The translations under genes were made by a program, and so were the position numbers. Below, in pieces: positions 45,201 through 57,200 of a stretch of DNA of 64,000 nt. This stretch comes from Undaria pinnatifida. Its lineage: Eukaryota > Sar > Phaeophyceae > Laminariales > Alariaceae. The stretch's first letter is position 1, and each line of letters begins with the position of its first letter. The DNA is taken from assembly GCA_012845835.1 (NCBI GenBank), contig JABAKD010000028.1, positions 7,443,632 to 7,507,631 on the forward strand, written 5' to 3'. The notes beneath the pieces are model-generated. The model did not search any database. It was not told where the DNA came from and saw only the letters and a program-made list of their open reading frames with translations.

Positions 45201-48200
45201 CCTCTTGATTATCCCCACACTGAATATCTAGGCTTGGTTATAATCATTCGCAGTTCTGAGGCAGACCGCCCCCCTCTCTCTCCATTTCCCTCTCTGCCCC
45301 CATCCCTCCCCTTCTTTCTTTCTCACTCTCCCATTATGTATCTCTCTTTAAATATCTCTATATTTCTCTCCCTCTCCCTCTCTATCGACACCCAGGAGGA
45401 GCTACACCGCCGGGACGCCGTCCTCTCCGAAATCCGAGAGGCGGTGACCCTGTTGGCCGATCAAGGACCCCCTCGTCCGGCAGAGGGAACGCGAACAATC
45501 GAAGGCGACACATCCCCGAGACGTCTCCTCCGACGGGTGTCCCCCCCACCCCGCACACCACAAAAAGGCACCAATCCTAAGGGGAGAAGCCCGGCCGGAA
45601 ACCTCAGTCCGCTGCACGACCACAACACACGGGTATCCACGCGCGCCTCTCCCGGGCGTACTCCGCCAAGGCATAACCAAAGTTCCGAGCCAGTAGCACC
45701 CTGTCCTCATTTTCACCGCGCTGTTGCCGCCCGGTCTTCTCTGGGGGGTGTTGGTGGTGTTGGTGTTGGTGGTGGTGGTGGTGGTGGGGTTTCGTCGGCA
45801 GACGAGTGGTCGTCCTCCCCGCCGTCGCGCTCGCAGCCGCTCCGCGCCCTCGCCGGCCCGGCAACAGCAGTCGCGGATAACTCCCCCAACGATGATGGTG
45901 GCCGCGGCGACAACACCGAAGGCTACGCTTACGAAGACGAATATGAATACGACGACGACACCGCGGTCAGCTCGATGGCAAACCGCAACGTCGTGTTTAA
46001 CACCGCCGCAGACGACAACTTCGGTGCACCAGGACAGGGACTGGCTAAAGGCCTGGGATCGGTGGGGTCGGTAGACTCCTTCGCCGCCGGCGCCGGAAGC
46101 AGAATAGGGGTGAAAGTTCCGCAGCCGCTGGCGCTGCCCTTTCCCCGCGTGGCAGACCTGGAAGGTGTCAACCGGGTGGCGCTAGAGAAGCAGAGACACA
46201 AGGCCGCGGAGGCGGCCGCCCTCGTGAACAGCCCCGGCACTGGGCGGTCCGCTCTCTACTACCCGTCGTGGTACGATCCTAGTCGAGCGGACGCCTCTGT
46301 TCCGGATTCCCGATTAGCCCTGGAGTACGTGCACGGGTACGCCGGAGAAACGCCCGGTGGTTCCATTGGCGGTGGGGGGGGCGGCGGCGGCGGGGGTCGA
46401 GGCGGGGGAATAAACGAGCGCGGCGGCGGTGGTATCGCCAACGTCAACGGCAGCGGTCAGGGCGGGGGAAGGGTGGGCGGCGCGCGGAACTCGGCGACGA
46501 GAAGCACGAACGTCTTGTGGCTGCGGACCGGTGAGGTGGTGTTTCCGGCCTCGGCCGTGGTTGTCATCCACGACTTCGAGACCAATAGGCAGCGGTTCTT
46601 CACGGGCCACGACGAGGCAAGTCCACCGGCACACTCCGCCTGTGGGATACCGATTTGAGTGGCAACAAAAATGCGCGTACATGTTGTTTCTGTGCTTGTT
46701 TTTGATGGGTTATTATAAAAAATGAAAATACACTCCAGCTGTGAGATCGAAGATTTCGTCGAAACTCATCTTTGCAAGCTGTGTGTGATACTCCGATCGC
46801 GCGCATTACGAGTTGTGTGTCCTCATTAAGGATACAGGTCGGCGACTCCCCTTACAACCACAGTGTAGCTGTCAGGGTCAACAGGATGATTTTAGTCAGT
46901 CTGTGCGCGGAAACTATAAAACCCGTTTCTGAGGTGGACAAAATCTGACAGCTGTGAAGGGAAATGTATCCGTTTATCAAGTGAATCTTGTAAGTCGAAT
47001 AACCGGTGAGGGGGGTGGGGCGGAGTTTTGAAGGACGTGGGGGCCTGGTTTTGATCAAAAGCGAGCGGGTTTGGAGGGGGGGGGGGGGGGGTGGGAAGGG
47101 GGCAATTTGTGCATGTAAGCTATAAATCCTTTCGAGGGGATAAATCTGACGGTTTTGGCACCAGTATATTATTGGGGGCGGGGGGGGGGGGTTGGGGGGG
47201 GGGGGGGGGGGGGGGGGGGCGTGTGGGGCAGCTCAATATGTGCCTGGAAACTATACATTATTTTGAGGGGATAAATGTGACGGTTTTGGAAATAATTCAT
47301 CAGTTTATCATGTATATCCTGGGGTAAGTCGTACAATCAGTGAGTAAAGAGAGGGTGGAGTGTTCGAGGGGGTGGGGTTGGAATGGGTTGGGGGGGAGGT
47401 GGGGGGTGTGGGGGCGGGGGGGGGGGCGGGGGGGGGTGGGGGGGGGGGAAGAAGGGCTTTAGGTGAGGGGTTTGTTATACGTGTGGTGCTAGGTCTAGGC
47501 GATGGTGCGGGTGATGGGGAAGAAGGGGGCGTTCGAGGCGGGGGGGGGGGGGGAACACAGCGTTATGTGCTGTTTACAACGACGAGGTGTTTTGCTTTTC
47601 AAGTCGGAGAGCTGCTGTGGCCAGCAACTCACCGCACCGCACCGCATCGCACCGCACCTAAACCTAACCCGAACTGTAGATCCTGACCTATATTATTTTC
47701 TCTCTGGTGACAACAGGAAGTTACGGCCCTCGCGGTGCACCCTCACCAAGACATCGTGGTAAGCGGACAGGCTGGTAAGGAGGCCATAGTTTGCCTGTTT
47801 GACGCGTCTCGCCGATCCGAGGCCGGCAGACGTGGTCGCGCCCCCGATCACGATTCACGAACGGCAGCAGCAACGGCGGCGGCAGCGGCGGCAGCGGCGG
47901 CGACGGGAACGGATGCGGCGGCGGATACGGCAGGGACGACGCCCCTGTTTCTGAGAGAGCTGTCGCTAGGAAAGAAAGAAAAGCGAGGGGTGAGAGGCCG
48001 GTCGTTGCTGATCTGCTGTGAAACCCCCGAAACCAACGAACCAGAAGAGCCTCGGGGGAGGAAATCAAAATAAATTGTGACCGCAGCATTTGGCCACACG
48101 AAGCAACCGGGGCTGTACTGGGGTGGCGGTTGGGTTGTGATCGTTGAGTTCCTGGTTATCTATTGCTTGCGTCGTGCCCTGAATCCGCTGCGGCTCCGCG

Positions 48201-51200
48201 AGATATTGCCAAAACCCCTCGCGGCCGACCGCTGGTAGGCTCACAGACTAGTAGGTCGCACCACTGTTCCACCAGACACGTATCCACTCAACGTTCTTCC
48301 TGGTGATGCAGGGGTGGTTGTGCGATCCACGTGCGGAATACGAAGCATCGCCAATGTAGGGTGAGGCTAGGCCCCCATGATACCATCACATCTTTCACAA
48401 AAAAGCCCCGCGCTCGTCGCTGTCGCCATCCCTGCTCATTCTTCCGGGCCGTCTTCGCTGGCGCACCTCCCAATTCACAAAAATGTAGCTCCTCCATAAA
48501 CCCCTCTCATGCAGCTCTCCCTTTCGTATGCCGCCCTCCGTCAAACCCTTCTCTTTGCCGCAACCGTGCCCATACCGTGGTTCTCGCGCGCGCCGGGGGG
48601 GGGGGGGGGGGGGGGGTCTCCTTATTCCTTAAAAAACACAAAATCTCCCTCCCGGAACCCCGCGCATTAAAAGGTGGCAGCTCTGGATTTCTCGTCCGAT
48701 GGTAACCTTATCCTCGCCATGGCCGGGGGCGACGGGCAGCTCCTGAGCGTTTGGGACTGGCGACGTGGGGTGCGGCTGGCCACCGCGAAGGCAGAGGTAT
48801 CCTTTCTCCCCGCCAACTCCGTGCGGTTCAACCCGTGGCTGTTCCTAGAGGGGGCGGGGGCTGAGGCCGCAGGTCTTCCCCCAGGCGACGCGTGCTATAC
48901 CCTGGTCAGCTGCGGGGAGCGGCACGTGAGGTTCTGGACGTTAACGCGCGAGCGGTCTCTAGGAAGGCGTGGAGGTGGGGGCGGCGGCGGGGGCGGGGGA
49001 GTGGGGGGGGGCAGGGGTGGAGCGGGTGGAGGCGACAAGTACGCCGAGAGCGTGCAAGGCTATAATGGTCGTGATGGTGGTGGTGGTGGTGATGGCGGAG
49101 GGTGCGTGGGGCGGGAAGGGGAGGGTGGTACCGGGTGGGTGTGGACGCTGACCAGCAAGCCCGGCAATTTCGGAGATAGGGGGGAAGTCGAATGCATGAC
49201 GTGTGTGACGTTTATTGGGGAGCCTTGGAGCGAAGAGCGACGGAGGAGGCAGGAGACGGGGCACGTCACGGGTGATCGCTATGGCCGGTTGCCTATGGCG
49301 AGGGCAGTTACCGGGGCCGATAACGGACAGGTGCGTTGTTCAGGGATGGGGTGCAACTAGTGGCGGGACGGGGTTTCGGTAAAAGCGGCGACGTGTTTTA
49401 CGAAACGCGGTCGGGCACTTTTGCTTAATTCTAATTTGTTGTCGCCATTTATTCGGTGTAACGAGTTATGTTTTCCCCGAGAGGAGGAAGATACGCGCCA
49501 TGGCACCGCCCGAGGGACAGCCTTGGCGCCGACGGTGGCCGTTGTTCGGGGCGCCCGCTTGCCTCAGCCGGAGTGGCGGCGGCCCGTTTTCAGACAAAAA
49601 ACGCCTTGGTTGAGTGCACGCGTTCTGCAACGTCGATCCCCCGCCGGTGCCGTGGGGAAGAAAGAACATCTTCATATTGGGCTCTAGCCGGGATTCTATG
49701 CATGCCGTAGGTGCTGTGATGCTGGTGTCTCTACCAAGCTGACTACACCGCTTCGAGAAAGAGACGCCTCAGTGCAGATGCGCATCACACCGCAGGTTTC
49801 ATGTTGGCGTTGGCGCTGCCGGAAGATGCGCCATCGTCCTCGATTTGAGAGCAATGCACAGGGGCCTAAACCGTACTCCGCTGTTTGTTTGCGCCCGCAC
49901 CAGCAGCGCTCTAAACCGAGGGCACTGCGCTGTTCGTGGGTAGCTTTGGTTTGACTAAGTCGTGTCGCCTTCTGCCCTGCATCCACCCCTTCCCGTACAA
50001 CCGAAGGAACAATTTGCCGCTCTCTCTGTTGTTTTTGTCATCTTCAAGAATATGACGATTTCTGGATGCCGTCGCCACGTCCCCGCCAGCACCACGGATT
50101 GATAAGCGTACCCTTTGAGCGCCTTTTCTTCGCTGTTCTGCCACAGCGAACCTTTTCTCTCTGCCCCCCGCCCCCCCCTCCCCAACCTTTCCCCCCCCCC
50201 CCCCCCCCTCTCTGTTTCGGTCTCCACTTTGTTCACAGATCTATTTCTGGGAAATTACAGAAGAGCACGATTCGCAGCAACGACAGCAGCAGCAACCGTC
50301 CCCGGGGCTAAGGGGCGCAGGCAAGGTCGGGTGGCAGCCGCGCGGCCGGCTACTCGCCGTCGTGCCGAAGGCCCACAACGGGCCGCTGACAGATCTCTCC
50401 TATCTGCCACACGACGGGAACCACAGGGCGGCGGCGGCGGGGGCGACAGCAGCAGCGTGGGGACGCGCGGGGGAAAAGGGGGGGCGGGGACGGGGAGGGG
50501 GTGGGGGTGGAGAGGAGTGGGGACGACTCGCCACTTGCGGCGGGGAGGGGACGCTGCGGCTGTGGGGGGTTACGGGGGAGGGCCCCTCGCCGCTGCAGCT
50601 GCTTTTGACCGTGGAAGTTTCCAGCAGGGGGGTCGGGATCGGGCACGCGAGGAGCATTTCTTGGGACCGGTCGGGAACGACGCTGGCGCTCGGCACCGTG
50701 GGAAACGCCGTATGTCTCGTGCAGCCGGGAGAGGTGAGACGGATCGAGATGAGGCGGGGGTTGAAAGCCGTCTGCCTCTCCGGGTTTTTGCGGGAGGGTG
50801 CCTCCCGTTACAACACGCGTTTTTTTCCCCCGCCCGCGTTGCCACTGCCCGACCTCCGCCTGATCAGCTGCATTTTTTCCCTTATCAGACCGCGTATACT
50901 CCTACCGCGCGACTCCAAGTGACGTACAGCGCGAGGCATTCGCCTCTCTGCCCCCGCTCTAGGTTCTTTACAGCTCTACGACAGTTATGACGTACAGCGC
51001 GAGGCATTCGCCTCTCTGCCCCCGCTCTAGGTTCTTTACAGCTCTACGACAGTTAGAAAATAAATTCATTAATTAAAAAAATGATGTTCTCTAGTCCTCC
51101 CCAAATTTGTAACTGTATCGTGTCTCCGAATGGTTCGTCGTGGGTCATTCGCGATTACCTCAGGGAGACCACCCAAACCGTCGCGCGCAATTCGTTGCAC

Positions 51201-54200
51201 CATCGCCATGTTTGGGATTCAAAGCGCAAACCGCAGACACCGCCCCCAACCCCCCCTACCCCCCTACCCCTTTCCTTCCTCTCTCCGACCACCGAAACCC
51301 CAACACAACCCTTCCTCTCAACCCGCGACGAAAGCCCATGCATGAGTTACAGGATGTCGATAACGCAATGTGCACGGGAACGTACTCCTTGCAATACGGT
51401 CGTCTTCGGGGAGCCCTCAAAGCGCATACGATACAACACTTCAGTCACCGCTCAACCCCCGCCCCCCCCTCCCCCCTCCCTCCCCCCCCCCTCCCCGCCG
51501 ACGCCCAATCCCGGACCACAACACACGCAACCCACGATCAAACCCGCGCATTGAGCGACAGGATGTCGACAACGGAGCCGACGGCGGGCGGGGATTCGGA
51601 AGTGTAATGTTCATGCTCGCTGTCCAGGTATAGCGGTGTTGACGAGTGAGGAGGGTACCTGCGTCTGTTTCCATCGGCCGTGACTATGGAAGTACGGGGG
51701 TAATACGGGGGTAATTTTGGGGGCCTCTTTTTGTTGCAGTGGCGCGGGAGTCACTCGCGCGAGTGGCCCACCTGTTTCCTTTTTGCGGCTCTTAAGCTTT
51801 CGTGCTGCTGCTCTCTTTTTTTTGTTGTTGTTTGCGACATGAAACCGCCATTGGAGTAGTCAGTTACCGCCGCGCCAAGCCAAGCCAAGCCAAGCCAAGC
51901 CAAGCCAAGCCAAGCCAAGCCAAGCCAAGCCAAGCCAAGCCAAGCCAAGCCAAGACAATAACCTATTAGCTTTCTTTTCTCGTTTAAAGTTACGGAGTCA
52001 CTCGGGCGAGTGGTGCGCAGTGAAAACCCACTACTGCTGTAGTGAAAAAACACGCTATTATGCCCCCTACCGCAATGTTATAAGGCTTGGTTTGGGTAAC
52101 CTATTGGTTAACCTTTTGCAAGTGGTCAAACGGACTAATACCCCCACTAATTCCTTAACAAATGGCGTCGTCGGCAGGACCATTTTTTTGGGGGGGGGGG
52201 GTTCGTGGGTTCGAATCCCACCATCCGCCAAATAAAAATAAACTTTTTCAGGCTTTTTCCTCATGTCGAGCTTGAAAACCACTCTCTCTCTCCCCGGTAT
52301 CCCCAGGAAACGAAACCGCTTGGATATTGACAGGCCCGCCCGTACATCCGGCTGATCTGCTATCCCGCCGTTTCAGGGGGGGGCAGAGTGTTATAAGGCT
52401 TAGTTTGGGTAGGCTGCTATTATGTTGTTATTAGTGACGCGTGCTACGATAGAGGTGCACCCCTTTCTTAATACTACCCCTCGATTTGGGAGCTTAAGGC
52501 CTCTCCCAAAAACTGATCTAGAGACATAAAACTGCTACCGAAAAATCCCATGGCCTTTCGTAGGTACACAACGAAAATGATGATAGATGAAAAAACAAAC
52601 GCAGACTATTATTTCCGACGAATTTGGGGGTTAAGGAGCCCCCGTCACTCATATACCGTTTCAGCCAAAAAAAGGTATACCTTTATCGTAGCATGCATAT
52701 TTTGCAAGTAAGTGGTCAAACGGACTAATAACCCACTAATTCCTTAACACTGCCGCAGCCTGCCGTAGAGGGGTGCAGCAGGTTTTAAGATTTTTTGGGC
52801 TCCTAACCTGAGGATTTTTGCTCTATGTTTTTTCTTCGCCCGAAAGCATGACTACGAAGACACTCAATCGCGTAGCCCGACCAACACTTGCATGCGCTGA
52901 GATTAAGGCGGATATGTTCGTAAAAAGTATCAGGACGCGTGCTACTACGATAGAGGCGCTCCACTTTTTTCTGGGGTTCCTCACCTCTAGCGGCTTAAAA
53001 CCTTTCTTGACCCAAAAAAACTGGTTTGAAGGAAAAAATAAAACTGCTACGACCGCCGGCGGATGAAAAACCCCATGGCCTAGAATACACGACGAACGAG
53101 AATCAACACGCAAGAAGAAAAAGAATGGCAAAATTTCCGACGATGTTGGGGTTAAGAAGCCCCGTCATTTAGAAAAAAATAGCCAAAAAAAGGTATACCT
53201 TAACACCTCATAACCGGTAGTTTGTCACTTGGGGGGCCACATCGGTCAGAAACGTTTCGGCCCAAAAGCGCAACTCCTACACCGTGGTATGACTCCATGG
53301 TCTTTTTGCGCTGTTCATTGTTGATACCATTTTCTTGGCCGCCCGCGCTTGAGCCGCTCTGTTTGCGTCGCTCTCCACGGGCGTTGCTTATCGCGGACCC
53401 GAAAAAAAAAACACCAAATGCTTTTTAAAAAAATGGGGGTAGCTACTCGCGTGAGCGGCTCTGACCAGCTGAAGAAAGAGGTCCTAAAATCGACCGTCGA
53501 TAGTAGTGACGAAATAGATAGCACAACGCTACGGTAAACTTTGTCCATCCATCAAAACGCTCTAAGGTGTTAAAAGTATTGGATCCACCGGACGGGGTAG
53601 CCGCATGCAGGAAGGGAAATGTGTTCCGCCTGTCAAATCGGTCTGGGGCAACGATGCGGAGACAGATTTGTGTGCGCGCGTGCAACCTACACGCCTTACC
53701 CCCTGAGCACTCCCACACTAGGGGTGTCCCCAGGTTCTAAGAAGTTTCTGAGAGCTCCTATTAACAACACGAGGAGCTCAATATCTCGCGCGCAAACCCG
53801 ACCAAACATGCCTGCGGGCCAGTCCGAAACCCAACATGCTCGTAAACTTACCGCTGATCAAGGCTACGGGTGGAGGGTACCCTCCATTTCACTACTGGGT
53901 CTGAGCTATCGCATCATTCTCGCGCGAGTGATTCTGCAACCACATTGACAAAACAGTTCTCGGTGATTTCTTCAGGTGCAGCGTAGCTAACCACCCCTTC
54001 CTTGTCGCGTAATATATCGAGAACGTTTAAAACAGCACGAAAGGAAGCCTGTGATGGCCGCAAGGAGCAGCGGGGTGGTCCACTCGTGCGAGTGACACCG
54101 AGCCACCCGAAAAAAACGTAGCAGTGGTGGTAACTAACCGTCAGCCCCACACTTGATTGCTCTACCGGTCAGAAAAGAAAAGCTTGGCTTGAGGACGCGT

Positions 54201-57200
54201 GCTACGATAGAGGTGGCTAGCAGTTTTCGTGTGAAACGGTTTCTGAATGACGGGTCTCCTTGACCCAGAATCGTGGGAAACAGGTCATTTCTTTTTTGGC
54301 ATGATTACCGCCGTGTGCCTGGGCCCTGAGGTTTTATCACCCGGTACACACGTAGCCCGTGATTTATTTTTCCTCCGAATCATTTTTTTTGGGGGGGGAG
54401 GTCTTAAAGCTCCCGAATTTGAGGAAACCTAAGAAAAAAATTGGTGCACTTCTATCGTAGCACGCGTCTACGAAAAGTTTTTTTTTTTCTTTTTTTCTCT
54501 GAGATTTCGTCACTTCACGAGCTTTAGATTTTTCTTTTAAGATACGTCCTTCTTAATAACCAGAAAAACTGATTTGGAGCAAGAAGAAAGAAAAAAAAAA
54601 ACGCAGAAAAAAAAACTGCTCGTACACCACCGGATGAAAAAATCCCATTGGCCTCGGTGCGTATATATACAACGAGAATCATGCCAAAAAAAAAAATGGC
54701 CTATTACTTATTTTTTTTTCCGACGATTTTGGGTTAAGTGGCCCCGTCATTCAGAAAACATTTCCGCCAAAAAAAGGTATACCTTAATAATTCTATCGCA
54801 GCACGTGCCCCAAAAAGTGCAACCCCCACCATTGGGATGGCTCCCCCGTAGAAGTGAACCCACCCCGTCGGGGACGAACTACGTACGTATGCTGAATTAC
54901 TATTAGACGCGTGGTACGATAGAGGTGTACCGTTTTTTGGCTATTTTGTTTTTTCTTCTGAATGGCGGGGCTTCTTAACCCCAAAATCGTCGGAAATAGG
55001 ACATTTTGTTTGTTGTTTCTTCATTATTCTTGTCGTGTACCTAGGCCATGGGGACTTTTTTGCATCCGGTGGCAGCTTTTGTTTGTCTCCAAATCAGTTT
55101 TGGGAGAGGTCTTGAGCTCCCAAGTTGACCCAAATTGAGGAATCTCAGGAAAAAAGTGGTGCACCTCTACGGTAGCACGCGTCATTACTAGTAGAGTGGG
55201 TTGATTGTCCCCGGCTGTGAGAAAGTGAAGGACGCCCGTAGCCTTGAACGAGGTGTGTATGTTACACGCGCGAGTCGTGCAGGAGCGATGGCCTTCGGCT
55301 TGCTACATCGACGACCGCTCTCGGCCAGGGCGATTCATTTATCGAGTCCTTTCTCGGCAGCACACGTGTATAACGGGGAGAAGAAAGCAACGCACGGCCT
55401 AGACGCCTGCCGCGTGGCGCACGCGTTCGACCCCCTAACTCTCTCTGGCTGTTGAAACACCACGGACTACTATAGCCGTCGAAGCACCACGGGGTGCTTA
55501 CACGACGTAAGGGTGCGTTATTTCTCGACTGCCTCCGGCTGTTGAACACTGTTTCTCGTACCCTATCGTTTTGTGTGCGTTGCTTAATTTGTTTTTGCTT
55601 TTTGTCGCTGTTTATGTTGGCCCTGTCGTAATTTTCGTTGTCGTTTGTGTCGCCGTCATTCTTATCACTACGGCGATGCCCCTTACCCTCTCCCACCTAA
55701 ACCGTTCTTTGCGCTAAACCACAACTCTCCTCAACAGGGTCACACGGGCTCTTGTAAAGCTCTGGCCCCGCACCCAACCAGGCCGTGGTTCGTAACGGGG
55801 GGAACGGATTGCGTGCTGCGCCTTTGGGACGCTCGATCGCGGCGGCAGCTTAGCGCAGCGCGGTTGCTAGAGCGGGTCTGCAGCGCGGCGTTCCATCCGG
55901 CCGGGTGGGTGTTTTTGTGCTGTTCCGTTGTCTGACACCCCATCGCTCATATATGCAAGCCCGTGATTGTTGCAGTATGCATTTGGTTTTTGCTATTGTA
56001 ATCGTCGGACAATGATAAGGGTATGGTGGATGATAGTACGCACAACGGCATCAGCCCGCGAGGGTGCAGGTATCTTGAGTCGCTCTAGGGAAGCGTCCGG
56101 CGCAGCGGGGTGGTGGGTGTCGCCCCCCCCGTGATGCCTCGGTGCCCACAATCACGGACGATGTCTACTGGTGCAGTAGCTTCTACTGTTTCCGCAGTAG
56201 CTTTCTAGCCCGGTTCACGAAGAACGCGCCTCGTAGTGCAAACGTACACTAGTCCGCGGAAAACAGGTCTGCCCTTGGCATTCCCGTACCCCGTCCGGCT
56301 TACACCCGAAAGCAAACCCGAGGGCATTTTTCGTTGAAGATCAAGCGAAGCTCAACTGTCTCTGGTTCAACTATCCCTTCCCTCTCCCCCCTGCCCTCTC
56401 CCCCCTGCCCTCTCCCCCGTGCTCTCACTCTTTGATTGGTGGTGGAAACATCTCAACGATAACCACAATTTCAACACCACCACCACCATCAACACCAACA
56501 CCATCAACACAACTAACAACACCGCCACCACCATCACCACCACCACGACGACGACCACGACCACCACCACCACCACCACCATCAACACCAACACCACCAC
56601 CACCACCACCACCACCATCGCCATCACCATCACCACCACCACCACCACCACCACCACCACCACCACCACCACCACCACCACCACCACCACCATCGCCATC
56701 ACCATCACCACCACCACCACCACCACCACCACCACCACCACCACCACCACCACCACCACCACCACCACCACCACCACCACCATTACCACCCCGCTCGAAT
56801 AACAACAACGACGACGACGACGGCGACGGCGACAACACCAACAACAATAACAACAAACAAGTGGCGTGCTTGCGGTCGGAAATGAAGCCGGGGACTTTTT
56901 CCTCATGGCCCTTCGCGCGCCACCCAGCCACGCGGCCGGGGGAAACCACCGGCGCCAGTCCGAGGGAGGCGCCGCAGCCGCGTCCATCGGGTTCTCGTGG
57001 GACGTTCTCGCCCGAAAGCGCATCGTAGTCGGGGGAGGAAGCATCTCCTCCCGGGCCTCCCGATCAGACTTCCCCTCCCCGGGTAGCCAAAGCGACAGGA
57101 AGGAAACCTCCTACACTGGGGGTTCCCCCGCCGCCGCGGCCGCCTCAGTCACCACGGGAGGGGACCCGTTCTCGTCGGGTCTAGACGGCGCGCCAGATCA

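Larger units (their letters stand above)
50734..55737 (+). other. EML-like intron 6 (5.0 kb), transposon-rich
   Basis: Donor 'ccgggagag|gtgaga', acceptor 'ctcaacag|ggtcac', phase 0. It contains a tandem duplication, a C-rich tract (51440-51510), the (CCAAG)n array, a SINE and five MITE copies. No independent gene was recognised inside. Confidence 0.8.

Noticed and set aside
50115-50990. Alternative 291-codon frame overlapping EML-like exon 6
   Set aside because: Arg/Gly/Ala-rich shadow. The frame at 50239-50733 carries the WD40 signatures (TLRLWG, SWDRSGTTLALG) and correct splice phases.
51751-52053. Minus-strand ORF with LGLAWLGLAWLG repeats
   Set aside because: A pentanucleotide repeat reads open in all frames. 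It is not a repeat protein.
56367-57044. Long poly-Val, poly-Gly, poly-Thr and poly-Pro frames
   Set aside because: They come from the (CCA)n microsatellite in EML-like intron 7. Only the part from 56862 on is exon.
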